A stretch of DNA of 64,000 nucleotides, taken from assembly GCF_024362695.1 (NCBI RefSeq), contig NC_065406.1:15996001-16060000 (forward strand). Reading direction: 5' to 3'. The translations under genes were made by a program, and so were the position numbers. Of the stretch, positions 10,263-20,206 are shown piece by piece; position 1 is the stretch's first letter, and the number at the start of each line of letters is the position of its first letter. The stretch is from Pectinophora gossypiella (taxonomy: Eukaryota; Arthropoda; Insecta; Lepidoptera; Gelechiidae). The notes beneath the pieces were generated by a model. The model saw only the letters and a program-made list of their open reading frames with translations, was not told where the DNA came from and searched no databases.

Positions 10263-10394
10263 AGTTTAAAAACATAAATTGTATTTTTTTTTGTAAAGCT
10301 GCTTATTGTACTTCTTTTATCCTATTTAAAAAATATATTTTTCTTGCTTTTTGTGCAAAGCGATTATAATATTTTAAAATAAGGTAACAAAAAA

Positions 10395-10672
10395 AGTTTA
10401 GATTAGCTTGCTGAGTCTGATAGCAGCACAGAATTATTGGCTTCAAAGAACTTTGTAATGGACTCTTAGTACCTGCTCAAACGGGCCACCGACCTCAGCC
10501 ACTGGTGATCAGTGACCAGAAGTTGACACGCTGGTGCGTACTGCATATAGAAAGCCGGTCGAATTGCGTGTTTCACCTACTGCCAAAGGTAAAGCACGTT
10601 GCCGATTGCGCTTAATTCAGAATTTAGAATTTGTATTTAACACCAATACACACACTCGCACGCACACACAGA
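10395..10672 (-). repeat. Right arm of large inverted repeat
   Basis: Complement of 9712-9982, beginning 'agtttagattagcttgctga' and ending in CA-rich sequence. The 412-bp spacer (9983-10394) holds a LINE tail. Confidence 0.85.
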
Positions 10673-11085
10673 TCATAATATAATCATAATCATATAATTT
10701 ATTGCGTTTCACATGGTAGAACGTTGGTAATGTTGGTAATATAAGGTGAGTAATACATATTATGGACCGGGATTGGGCACAGCAATTTAGAGAATTACAG
10801 TTTCATTATGTTTTAGGCTTAAACATAATACAAAAGAACAAATATATTATAATTAAGACATAAAAGCAACTTAAATCACATGACATTATCACATCTGAGA
10901 AGATTTCCTACTTCCACGTGATTGAATGTACCGCAAGGCAATCACAGTAATTACAAGTTTAATTCGCTACGGAGCCTTACGCTTGGAGCGAGTTGAGTGG
11001 CCTCCGGGCGGACATTTTCTATTTATGATACTGGCAGCAAAAAGTCGGGAATTTAGAGGAATTCAGTTAATTTTCAATTTACGAC
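10673..11085. other. Unique stretch
   Basis: No gene recognised. One GC-richer patch occurs near 10975-11020 ('gcctccgggcggacatttt') with no repeat partner in the window. Confidence 0.4.
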
Positions 11086-11149
11086 AGTGCGGATTATTCG
11101 TTTGAGGATTTTCGGTGAAATGAATTGTGGGATCCCCCTATGGGGATAT

Positions 11150-11345
11150 AGTCGACGTGAGCGTCTGTTACCACAGAATGGTTTCCGAATAGAGACAGAT
11201 GCAGGCGCGGCAGATAGAGGCGGAGATGGCGCGACGAGTTGGATGCTTTCTTGGAAGGCTGGCCGGAGAAAGCACTGGATAGAGTCCTGGAAGAAATGGA
11301 GGTGCCCTTGCCCAGCAGTGGGACACTTAAAGCTAGATAAGATAA
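11150..11345 (+). pseudogene. RTE-like LINE ORF C-terminal fragment
   Basis: In one frame the translation reads RRRWRDELDAFLEGWPEKAL, then DRVLEEMEVPLPSSGTLKAR and a stop, preceded by a GRRGR-stop. The RWRDELD block and the Pro-Ser-Ser-Gly-Thr ending correspond to the RTE C-terminus also seen at 2010-2155. An in-frame stop just before RRRWRDE shows it is dead. It lies immediately upstream of the CR1/jockey-like element in the same orientation. Confidence 0.7.
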
Positions 11346-11470
11346 GAGCTTATGTAATATGAATACCAACAAAAACATTTCAATGTCAAAAAGTTGTCAG
11401 ATCACATTCAGAGCCAAGCTTCTAATCACGTTATGCAAAATATGAATATGTTTAATAAGGTCACTGCTGA

Positions 11471-13141
11471 CAACATTCCCACTTCTCCACTCCTCCAATT
11501 TCACTGGATGCTCATACGAGATCTGCTACTCTGTCCTATCTCTATGCTCTTGTCCCACCTGACTGTCCTTTGTTTTCTTTCGAGCCAATCACCGAGGTTT
11601 CCATTAAGAAGAGTATTCGGTCAATTTCGACAAAGGCTATCGGTAGTGACTGTCTAAGTCTTGACATGATCTTGCCCATATTGGATGATATTGCACCTAT
11701 ACTCTCTCACATTATTAATTATTCACTTAGATGCAATATCTTTCCTTCACTATGGAAGAAAGCCTTTGTCATTCCTCTTCCCAAAACCTCAAATCCATCT
11801 TCTCTCTCCCAGTATCGTCCTATATCCATTCTTCCTATTCTTTCTAAGGTCCTGGAGTCGGTTGTTCACAGACAGCTATTCTCCTACCTTGATTCGAATA
11901 ATCTCCTCTGCCCTCTCCAATCCGGTTTTCGTCCCTTTCACAGCACTGTTGGGGCACTGCTGAATGTTACGGAGGACATTCGTCATGCGATGGATAACAC
12001 CAAACTCACGGCGATTGTCCTCTTGGACTTTAGTAGTGCGTTCAACTCTGTTGACCTTGACATCCTTTTGGGTACTCTTCACTCCGTTAACATCTCCCCC
12101 TCTGTGATTTCTTGGTTTCGTTCTTATCTCCTCGGTCGTCAGCAATGTGTCAAAGTGGATGGCCTATCATCCGATTGGACCTCTCTTTCAGCTGGCGTGC
12201 CTCAAGGCGGTGTTCTCTCTCCTTTACTTTTCTCAATCTTTATAAATACTATTTCTCACTTCATTTCTTCTTCCTTCCATTTGTATGCAGATGATTTACA
12301 AATTTACAGGCATTTTTCTCCCTGCGATGCCTCTGAAGCGATTGACGCATTAAATTCTGACCTATCAGCCATTAAATCGTGGGCAACTACTTTTGGTCTC
12401 CTTGTCAATCCCGCTAAATCACAGGCGTTGATCGTGGGTAGCAGTAGACTCAGAAGTATGCTTGACTGGAAGTCTTTTCCTCCGCTTGTCTACGACGGGA
12501 TCCCTATTGCCTATTCTGAGAAGGCGAAAAATTTGGGGCTTATAATGGATTGTCATATGTCTTGGTCTTCTCATATTAATGAGCTGAGCAAGCGTATGCA
12601 CTTCACGTTTCACTCTCTCAAGCGTCTCCAATTCTTCCTCCCTTTTCACACCAAGATTATGCTGGCGCAATCTCTCCTGCTCCCGATTCTCGACTACGCG
12701 GACGTCTGTTACTTGGATGTAACCGAGGAGCTGCTTAACAAACTCGAGCGTCTTCAAAATTTGGCGATACGTTTCATCTTCGGCTTACGCAAGTATGACC
12801 ATATTTCTGAGTTTCGTGCGTCGTTAAAATGGCTCCCTATCCGACTTCGCCGTGATGTGCACATCCTTTCCTTCCTTTACAAAATTCTCTATGATCCTGG
12901 TACCCCTTCCTATCTACGGTCCCGCTTCCACCTCCTGCCCCCTCCCTCACGTTCTAGGCGTCCATGTATTACTAAGATGCTGGAGATGCCTAGGACCAAT
13001 ACCAATTTTGGCTTTCACTCATTTTCCGTCCGTGCAGCCATGCTCTGGAATAGGCTGCCGAGGGTAGTTCAGGAGAGTTCCTCTTACCTAATTTTTAAGA
13101 AGAGAGTCAAAGAGCACTTTTTATCCATAGAGTATTCGTAG
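11471..13141 (+). CDS. Non-LTR retrotransposon ORF2, reverse transcriptase and C-terminal part
   Basis: Encodes the RNA-dependent DNA polymerase that copies LINE RNA at a nicked target. The frame is open for about 556 codons from just after an in-frame stop at 11468-11470 to TAG at 13139-13141. Counting from the TTG at 11570 (523 residues): QYRPISILP near 81-89, SGFRPFHST near 118-126, catalytic Asp in LDFSSAFN at 152-159, PQGGVLSP near 211-218, YADD at 239-242 (bases 12284-12295), and a LWNRLP...FKKRVKEHFL ending. The N-terminal endonuclease domain and ORF1 are absent, so the copy is 5'-truncated and cannot be autonomous. The lack of internal stops suggests recent insertion. Best fit is a CR1/jockey-group element; the clade is not certain. 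Confidence 0.93.
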   Translation, partial: QHSHFSTPPISLDAHTRSATLSYLYALVPPDCPLFSFEPITEVSIKKSIRSISTKAIGSDCLSLDMILPILDDIAPILSHIINYSLRCNIFPSLWKKAFVIPLPKTSNPSSLSQYRPISILPILSKVLESVVHRQLFSYLDSNNLLCPLQSGFRPFHSTVGALLNVTEDIRHAMDNTKLTAIVLLDFSSAFNSVDLDILLGTLHSVNISPSVISWFRSYLLGRQQCVKVDGLSSDWTSLSAGVPQGGVLSPLLFSIFINTISHFISSSFHLYADDLQIYRHFSPCDASEAIDALNSDLSAIKSWATTFGLLVNPAKSQALIVGSSRLRSMLDWKSFPPLVYDGIPIAYSEKAKNLGLIMDCHMSWSSHINELSKRMHFTFHSLKRLQFFLPFHTKIMLAQSLLLPILDYADVCYLDVTEELLNKLERLQNLAIRFIFGLRKYDHISEFRASLKWLPIRLRRDVHILSFLYKILYDPGTPSYLRSRFHLLPPPSRSRRPCITKMLEMPRTNTNFGFHSFSVRAAMLWNRLPRVVQESSSYLIFKKRVKEHFLSIEYS

Positions 13142-13339
13142 TCTAAGTATATTGTTATATATATAATAGGTATGTATGTAGGTATAGTATATTTTATATG
13201 TGTATATATTTATAGAGGCTTAGGCATATGTTTGTGTATATATATATTTTTAAACGGTTTTATATGTAGATATAATTATTATAATGTATTTAATATATTG
13301 CACCTCTTTTTATTCTTCCGCAGTTACTCTAATACTACC

Positions 13340-13447
13340 TCTGGGTTGGCTGGAAGAGATCTCTCTTAGAGATAAGTCCACCCTTGTAAACGTCCATTTC
13401 TTGTTTGTGATGTAACTAGTTGTTAAGTGCAATAAAGTATATTCAAC
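13340..13447 (+). other. LINE-A 3' UTR hairpin and terminus
   Basis: 'gagatctctcttagagataa' folds as a stem (agatctc/gagat) and is followed by 'tccacccttgtaaacg' and terminal 'gtgcaataaagtatattc'. The same layout in tails at 8130, 9355, 10150, 14030, 16735, 34535 and 59820 implies a conserved recognition structure for the encoded reverse transcriptase (inference). Confidence 0.6.
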
Positions 13448-13635
13448 ATATCCTAAGAATTTGGTTTATCTGGTATAATTCAAACCAGAGTTATGAGAGT
13501 TTCAAAAATCAACGAAACGTTTGGAGGAAAGGTAGGTAGTGCCCTGTCCTTGCGCTTCGCTTTGCTCGTCTTGGCGGGGACACTACCGTACCCCCAGATT
13601 ATGGGATTCAGAACGTTTTTGGTATGAAGTTTGAT

Positions 13636-13718
13636 ATAATTAAAACATAATAATTGCCGCGTTACTTACCGCCGCCGCGATTAACGCGGTAAGAACCCGG
13701 TATTATATGTTTAATTAT
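13636..13718. mobile_element. MITE-3 palindromic element, diverged
   Basis: Ends 'ataattaaaacataata' and 'tattatatgtttaattat' pair, and inner CCGCGTT/AACGCGG pair. It is followed by 'caataaccgcgtaaac', the same flank-like phrase found after the copy at 20207-20343. Confidence 0.7.
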
Positions 13719-13815
13719 GACAATAACCGCGTAAACCTCAATCAATAACAGTTTATCATAGACAAAGCAATCTGAGTCCTTTGTACTTCATTCAAGAGTA
13801 TTGAATAACAGAGAG

Positions 13816-13956
13816 GTTAAAATAGCCACATCGAAGCAATTCATTTAAGAAAGCAATATTACAATTTGACATTTGCGCATATAAAAGTAAGTGAGCAATG
13901 CAAACAACTGTCAAATAGCTTTCTTAGATGAATTGCTTCGATGTGAACATTTTAAC
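13816..13956. mobile_element. MITE-4, 141 bp with ~39-bp TIRs
   Basis: The left end 'gttaaaatagccacatcgaa' through 'gaaagc' pairs with the right end 'gctttcttagatgaattgct' through 'attttaac' with only a few mismatches. The interior is AT-rich and has 'gacatttgcgcatataaaag'. A truncated relative is at 32068-32115. Confidence 0.85.
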
Positions 13957-14029
13957 TTCATTTTCATTTATATATTTTATGCCAGTATTTTTTTTATACC
14001 CGATGTTGCACCGTCTCGCACCCAACTAT

Positions 14030-14158
14030 GATAAATGTTTCTTTTTTTTACCACTGGTTGCCTGGAAGAAATTGCTGCTTAGCAATAAGGCCGCCAGATT
14101 GTACTGTATCTTTCGTGTATGTTTTGTATGCTGTTCGCAGTAAAGTATATTTTGTATC
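14030..14158 (+). mobile_element. LINE-A 3' tail
   Basis: 'ggttgcctggaagaaattgc', 'tgcttagcaataaggccgcc' and 'cagtaaagtatatt'. Confidence 0.75.
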
Positions 14159-14159
14159 T

Positions 14160-14600
14160 GATTTAACCCCAATCCATATCTCACATAGTGAACGAGTGTC
14201 CTCTGCCCCGGTTCCCAGGTGGCATAGCAGAGCTGCACTGTGTGACGGATGCGGCAGAGACCTGGTTAGGGGAGCTTCAGGTAGATATATGATCCACGCG
14301 GGATATTTTATTTTTGTCTGCCATACGCAATAATAATTTAACCCCCCAGGTTTGAAATGTTCAGATTTTGATCATAGGAAGTGTATTTAAGGTACAGGCA
14401 TGCGAAGTACTTGAAACACCACGAGGCAAGGAAGGGTACTCTAAAGCTTAATCCCTCGGGGTCCAATAAAGGAGCCTTGACGATGTATACATACAATACC
14501 TCTGTTACATCCGGGCACTCTAGATAATCCTTGAAAACATCCCACACAGATTGGTGAATCCTTTCACAAAGTATATTACGAGTATGTTATACCATGGTCA
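14160..14600. other. Unique stretch
   Basis: No gene recognised. Overlapping short frames on both strands lack coding signatures. Confidence 0.4.
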
Positions 14601-14601
14601 T

Positions 14602-14928
14602 ATTCTTCTATCTTGTTGGTTGTGAGGTGAATTACCAACGTCACCAACCCTGGTGTCAGGGTTATTATTGAACCGCCAAAGGCCCCTGACATGGCTCATG
14701 TAACGACTACGCACTTACATTAGTAAGTAGTAACCGGGACCAACGGTTTAACGTGCCTTCCGAAGCACGGATCATCTTACTTTCGGACAATCAGGTGATC
14801 AGCCTGTAGTGTCCTAACCAAACGAGGGATCACAAAGTGACTTTTGTGATATGTCCCCAACAGGGTTCGAACCCGGGACCTCCGGATCGTGAGCCCAGCG
14901 CGCAACCACTGGACCACGGAGGCCGTTA
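14602..14928 (-). mobile_element. SINE-2, full length
   Basis: The minus strand starts 'ggcctccgtggtccagtggt', with B box 'gggttcgaaccctgt', body 'cctgattgtccgaaagtaag' and tail 'ggttggtgacgttggtaatt'. This is the best-preserved copy and serves as the reference for deleted copies. Confidence 0.88.
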
Positions 14929-14939
14929 CCTAGTGTTGA

Positions 14940-15220
14940 GTAGTTTGAGCGCCATCTCTCCTTGAGAGATCTAAAACTAACGAAAAACATTTTTAAGTTT
15001 TTTGATTTATTTTGTTACTGAATATTAATTGACAAAAACATATATATTTTTATTTATTTTTTTAAGACAGATTTATTAAAGACTAAATGTTTATGTATAA
15101 ATTATTTAATATTAATATTCGCACGCTGTATGGTTGAGTGATGTACTTTTTTTGATTATAATATATATTTAAGATCTTTTGTACTACTCTAGATCGAATA
15201 AACTTTATGTCATTTCATTT
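14940..15220. other. AT-rich stretch with possible retroelement end
   Basis: 'gagcgccatctctccttgag' near 14948 carries a GATGGCGCT core on the minus strand. A sequence ending 'cgaataaactttatgtcatt' near 15190-15215 looks like a retroelement tail. Nothing else is recognised. Confidence 0.35.
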
Positions 15221-15224
15221 CATA

Positions 15225-15353
15225 ATAATAAAATCGACATATTATCACGGTTTCCCATGACGTCACAGCGTACTTTTTCATACTTTCGAAGTACCTAATT
15301 TCGTATTTTGACATTTAGTAAACCGTTACTGATTTGACTAGTTGGAAACTATT
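15225..15353 (+). repeat. Rep-N copy (left of inverted pair)
   Basis: 'cgacatattatcacggtttc', 'ccatgacgtcacagcg' and 'ctgatttgactagttggaaa'. The same blocks occur inverted at 16446-16575 and directly at 21578-21710 and 22918-22980. Confidence 0.7.
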
Positions 15354-15478
15354 TACGTATACACAATTTCTACTCTTTCTCTTTTTGACGTTTCATTAAA
15401 AGTATTTTGTTTGACTACGTTGTCTCTTTTCGTATATTTAGATAAAATATTTTATAATATAAGTAATTTTACTTGCAG

Positions 15479-15655
15479 GCGTCAAGTGAACTCTCTTGAA
15501 CTTGTTAATAAAGATATTTTGTTGGAAATTTATGATTATGGTAAACGAAATAATATTGAAGACAGTTTCAAATCTTATTTGCATGACAATATCGTTCTTT
15601 GTAAATATGGAAGCCATAAATGTTTCATTCACCGAAAACTTGCATTGCATATTTA
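15479..15655 (+). CDS. Coding-like ORF after a splice-acceptor-like site
   Basis: The sequence 'ataagtaattttacttgcag' ending at 15478 resembles a 3' splice site. In the following frame (first full codon CGT at 15480) about 58 codons are open to TAA at 15653-15655, including NSLELVNKDILLEIYDYG and FKSYLHDNIVLCKYG. It sits between the inverted Rep-N copies. It might be a captured terminal exon or part of a decayed transposon protein; I recognise no family and it may be chance. Confidence 0.25.
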
Positions 15656-16445
15656 AGACAATATTTTTGTCTATATTGTTGGCGTCCATGTATTCATGGG
15701 AGATTTTTCTTTCCCGTGACACTAATCACACTCATAAAGGTATTTTCTCATTGGCTAATTACACTCATAAAGGTATTTTTAAAAGGTACCGCAGCAGAAA
15801 AAAAATATGAAAGAAAATAAAAGTTACATCAATAATTGGACTGTGAAATAATCCAATTATCGATGAATGGGTCATTATAGGTTGTTATTTATACAAAAAT
15901 AAAATATGCTTAATTACATAAACAAATTAAAAAATGAAAAATATGCTAGAGGACCACTTTTATTAAAATATTATATAAATTTTGTCAATTTTGAGAAACT
16001 CGTCAGCTACATCTATTCAAGTATTTTTATATGATCGGATTTCTTTTTAATATTTTTTTTATTTATAATTAAAAATAGTTATTTCCTAACGTCGGTTGCC
16101 CTACAGCATATTTTTATTTTTTAATTTATTTGTATAATTTTAGTGTGCATTATTTTTAGTAATTTTTATAATTCACGCATTGAAATTTGGGCGGTATGAA
16201 TCTTTCTTTAGACTTAGTTATTTCTAAGTCCTTTAAATACGTACGCCACACTGACGGATTCAGCTTATTACCATGTTACGGATACTCCGTATAAAAATCT
16301 AATTCTTAGCATCAATAAAATTCTCATTTTTTTTTTGCCATCTAACGCACAAATGCGAGCCAGACGGACTAACGTCGCGCGCTCTCTCTTACTTCTTAGC
16401 GGCTTACGGCCATGTGAGATACATCTAACACGGTGCCATATAGGC

Positions 16446-16575
16446 TAGTTTCCAACTAGTCAAATCAGATACTTTTTACTAAACGTCAAAACACAAAATT
16501 CCTGTGGAATTTGTATGAAAAAGCACAATGTGACGTAATAGAAGAACGTGACAAAGTGTCGCACTTATTATTACG
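16446..16575 (-). repeat. Rep-N copy (right of inverted pair)
   Basis: 'agtttccaactagtcaaatc', 'actaaacgtcaaaacac' and 'gtgtcgcacttattattacg' are the reverse complement of the copy at 15225-15353. Confidence 0.7.
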
Positions 16576-16734
16576 TATTTCTTGATTCAAATTCATAAAA
16601 ATAAGTAAAGTAAAAAAATGTTTCTTGTTAGGTCATGATCTGTCTCTATTTAGTAATTATAATTTCATGATCTATCTTGATTCTAGTGCACATTCATTAT
16701 AATATATTATCATTAAATGTTTATTGCACCAGCC

Positions 16735-16870
16735 CGTGCTCCAATGCATAATCTTCTTTCACCCTAAGGTTGCCTGTCAGAAATTGCTGTTTAGCAATAA
16801 GGCCGCCTATTGTGCTTATGTTTTCACTCATAATGTTGTGCAATAAAGTATTATTGATTGATTGATTAAT
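16735..16870 (+). mobile_element. LINE-A 3' tail with (TTGA)n end
   Basis: 'aaggttgcctgtcagaaatt', 'gctgtttagcaataaggccg' and 'gtgcaataaagtattattga', followed by TTGA repeats. The short-repeat terminus rather than poly-A is a CR1-like habit. Confidence 0.78.
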
Positions 16871-17639
16871 TAGTGCACGACCCAATTGGTGCGGTAAGTT
16901 AAGTCGTAACCGTGGAAACCACGATCTTGAGCGAGTTGGTGGGGAGTAACCATGGTAATCACTCACCATGACACGTGCAGCCTATCGTACAGGCGTACAG
17001 GAAGATGTAATAAGCCCTATAGTCATTCCAATAACCCTTACTTTCAATTTCGATACCTTGGTATGTGTTATAGGCATTAACGCCTCTTCTTTCTGTTTTA
17101 AACCCAACAGAACAAACTTCAAAAAGGCGTACCATTTAAAATCCGATTTAAACCAGTAAAAACCAGTTTAAAACTGTACTAATGAGTAGTATCCAGTTCG
17201 CCGCAAGATTTATGGCCCACTAGTAAATTGGAGGGATTTTTTTTATTCGACTGGTAAAATTCGCGTCCAGCAGAGATTTACGGTTACTGAACGCCCTATC
17301 GATATTACAGTGTTGTTCGTGTCGATTACTGCGCTTATTTGCGTCATTGTCGATGTTGACTTTGAAGACTAAACGTAGCTTCACGCCTGTATCCCCGATG
17401 GGGTAGGCAGAGGTGTATAGAGCGTTGAATGAATTACACACAAACACAGAACAGGTAAAAGGAAAAAACAAAAATAAACTAATAGTCATCGTGGGCAAGT
17501 GGGTTTTATCGCTAAAAGCGATCTCCTCTTGACAACTAGATAAAGGATATCTTTTATCTACCTGTACAAGTATAAACACAAGATAGACACACCACAGTGT
17601 AGCGCGAAAATAGATACTTTTAGCTTAATTTATAGAATA
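16871..17639. other. Mostly unique stretch with one Rep-5 scrap
   Basis: Rep-5 blocks ('cacgcctgtatccccgatgg') occur at 17380-17425. A long minus-strand open frame here (17220-17579) runs through that repeat and is not believed to be a gene. Confidence 0.4.
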
Positions 17640-17840
17640 AAATCACATAATCATCTCCCTAGCGTTATCCCGTTTATCACGGGGTCCGCTTGCCTAACCT
17701 GTAGATTAAACAGGTTTTTTACAGAAGCGACTGCCTATCTGATCATCCAACCCGCCAAAGGAAAACCAGCCCACTACAGGTTGGATCACATACCTCCGAA
17801 ATACATTTCTTGGGAGTGTGGGTTTGCAGATGGTCAGCAT
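17640..17840 (-). mobile_element. SINE-4 fragment
   Basis: 'catctccctagcgttatccc', 'gaagcgactgcctatctgat' and 'ggttggatcacatacctccg'. Head missing. Confidence 0.7.
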
Positions 17841-17844
17841 TTAA

Positions 17845-17965
17845 CATTCCATTCCGTTTGCTTAGATCCTGACACACTTCTCTTGCTTCCTCCACATTCA
17901 CCAATCGTTTCATACACGCACACCGATTCAGAGTAGATCGTACAAAACTTTTCCTTAGGACATCG
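17845..17965. repeat. Rep-4 fragment
   Basis: 'gatcctgacacacttctctt', 'gcttcctccacattcaccaa' and 'cagagtagatcgtacaaaac'. Confidence 0.6.
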
Positions 17966-17969
17966 CATT

Positions 17970-18660
17970 AAAAAATCCCAGAATATTATTATTATAATTT
18001 TTACAAAAAACAAAAACAGATTTTGAAAAAGAAAATACCTTCACTAGGGATGTCCATTCCATAAAAACCGGTTTAATTTTCATTGCATACCGTATTTTGG
18101 CACCGATGTTCGCTGTGTTACTTTATACGGTGAATTTTTTAAAGGTTTTAAACTTTTGAAATCTCGTTGAAACTGAGAGGTTTTTGTAACGTGACTTACC
18201 ACAGATGTTCCGATGACATTAACGGCTTAACTTGACCGGATAGAGAGTGCAATCCCAACTCGAGATCGCAAATTAGAGATCTCGCGGGTTTGGAAATATA
18301 AACCCACGGAATTCCGAAATTTTCGGGATCTCGTGTAGTTCATAAAAAATGTGAAGTTAGGATGGCTAAAAACGATGAAAACTTATTTTAAGCAGCTACA
18401 TGCCAACAAAAAAAATCCACATATATAAGTCTAAATAGTTAACTACATACTAAAAAACGCAAACCGTTTGTTAACGGAACAAGTCCGATAACAGCAGCAT
18501 TAATAAATAAATAGGAAACGAAATAATAAACGTGACAGTTTAGGATACAAAAACATCTGAAATAAAACAATTCAACTAATCCTATCAAACACTATAAGCC
18601 TAACCTATCATATAATATATTTACCACCTTACAAATAAAACAAACACAGCCTCCACACAC
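17970..18660. other. Unique AT-rich stretch
   Basis: No gene recognised. Near 18240-18340 is a GC-richer patch with 'ctcgagatcgcaaattagag' and 'atctcgcgggtttgg', without a partner in this window. Confidence 0.35.
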
Positions 18661-18664
18661 AAAC

Positions 18665-18900
18665 ACAACAACCTCCGTGGTGTAGTGGTTAGAGCGTTAT
18701 GCTCACGATCTGGAGGTCCGGGATCGATTCCCAATGTTCCCATTGTCGAAATCATTTTGTGAGACTGTCCTTTGTTTGGGAAGGACTTTTCAGGATTGAA
18801 TCACCTGATTGTCCGAAGAAGTAAATGCAAGATGATTCCGTGCTTCGGAGGGCATTGGAGGGAATTGAGGGCATATACATTGTGATTTGTTTGTTAGTTC
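18665..18900 (+). mobile_element. SINE-1 5' two-thirds
   Basis: tRNA-like head: A-box region 'ggtgtagtggttagagcg', B-box region 'gggatcgattccc'. The body 'gagactgtcctttgtttggg' follows. The tail is replaced after 'cttcggagggcattggaggg'. Confidence 0.8.
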
Positions 18901-18989
18901 GATAACATGTTTGATGAAGGAATGTGAGAAGACTTTTGAAAGCATGATGCCTGTAAGCTCCATTCGGGAATAATTTTTGAACTCATTTC

Positions 18990-19118
18990 TTTGTTGTTAT
19001 TTTTTATTATTTTATTTTGTGTGTCATGTATGTTAAGTAATTTTAAGAGAAACTTTGTAACAGATGTGGATTTTTCTGTTATGTTACAATGTATATTTTT
19101 CTAAATAAATAAATAAAA
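18990..19118 (+). repeat. Probable retroelement 3' end
   Basis: A T-rich run ends 'ttctaaataaataaataaaa', resembling a LINE 3' terminus. No coding part remains. Confidence 0.3.
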
Positions 19119-19371
19119 TGTAAACACCGCACGCACAGCACAACGTAACGCGTACGCTACTCACTACACAAAGGCGGAAATATGAAAAGCAAACACGTCT
19201 ATTTACACAGATACTGCCGTAGATAACGCTGGTTTGCTAATCCTAAGCATTGCGAGGATTAACATGCTGCCTTGCACCCGTTAAGGTGTCTACATATGGC
19301 CTTACGCGGCTGCGGATTAAAATAGCACGGTGGGGTGCACACTTAAGCGGCAAATAGAATAACATAACATA
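19119..19371. other. Unique stretch
   Basis: No gene recognised. It ends in 'aacataacatacataacata' just before the SINE-1 copy. Confidence 0.35.
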
Positions 19372-19697
19372 CATAACATAAACAGCCTATATACGTCCCA
19401 CTGCTGGGCACAGGCCACCCCTCAATCAACCGGAGGGGGTATGGAGCATACTCCACCACGCTGCCCCAATGCGGGTTGGTGGTGTTTTTACGGCCGGGAC
19501 CAACGTCTTAACATGCCCTCCGAAGCACGGAATCATCTCACTTTTTCGGACAATCAGGTGATTCAAGCCTGAAAAGTCCTTACTAAACAAAGGACAGTCT
19601 CACAAAGTGATTTCGACAATGTCCCCATCGGGAATCGATCCCGGACCTCCAGATCGTGAGCCTAACGCTCTAACCACTACACCACGGAGGTTGTTGT
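19372..19697 (-). mobile_element. SINE-1, full length
   Basis: The minus strand reads head 'cctccgtggtgtagtggtta', B box 'gggatcgattcccgat', body 'ctttgtgagactgtcctttg', tail 'cccagcagtgggacgtatat'. It lies 470 bp from a SINE-1 copy in the opposite orientation (18665), so the heads point away from each other across 18900-19372. Confidence 0.88.
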
Positions 19698-19829
19698 GTT
19701 TGTGTGTGGAAGCTGTGTTTGTTTTATTTGTAAGGTAGTAATAGGAGTTCAAATTCACGTTTTGATCATTCATGATTATAAATAATTATTATTATGTTGC
19801 TTCTCTGTATTTGGCCCGATTTATGGTAA

Positions 19830-19900
19830 TAATGTCTGGCGCGGAGTAGGTGTATATTACCTCTGCCTACCCCTTTGGGGATACAGGCATGATGCTTTTA
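19830..19900 (+). repeat. Rep-5 copy
   Basis: 'gcggagtaggtgtatattac', 'ctctgcctacccctttgggg' and 'atacaggcatgatgct'. Confidence 0.6.
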
Positions 19901-19939
19901 TGTTATATTATATTTTAATTAATAAAACTGTGACCGACT

Positions 19940-20117
19940 ACTTTATGTGCCCTTTGAAGCACGGATCATCTTACTTTCTGACAATCGGTTGATCAGCCAG
20001 CAATGTCCTGAACAACTTGAGGACAAAGTGATTTTTATGATAAGTCACTACTGGGATTCGAACCCGGAACCTCCGGATTGTGAGGTTAGTGCTCAACCAC
20101 TGAACCACAGAAGCCGT
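19940..20117 (-). mobile_element. SINE-2 5' half
   Basis: The minus strand begins 'ggcttctgtggttcagtggt' with B box 'gggttcgaatccc'. It runs to 'gatgatccgtgcttc' and is cut before the tail. Confidence 0.75.
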
Positions 20118-20206
20118 AAATGGTTCAGAATATAATAATTATTTATAAGTTCAATGACTTCTGGGTTGTTATGTAATAGCTAGACACACATAATTTGGAA
20201 ATTGCT

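Larger units (their letters stand above)
11471..13450 (+). mobile_element. 5'-truncated CR1/jockey-group LINE
   Basis: Comprises the reverse transcriptase ORF and a 3' UTR (13142 to about 13450) that is TA-rich and then carries the conserved tail. The exact 5' junction is not visible: sequence between 11345 and 11470 may be decayed ORF2 in another frame. No clear target-site duplication was found. Confidence 0.85.

Noticed and set aside
17220..17579. 119-codon minus-strand ORF
   Set aside because: It passes through a Rep-5 fragment and has no recognisable domain.
18665..18735. Possible tRNA gene (A and B boxes)
   Set aside because: The anticodon and acceptor arms do not form a proper cloverleaf, and the sequence continues into a SINE-1 body repeated at many sites.
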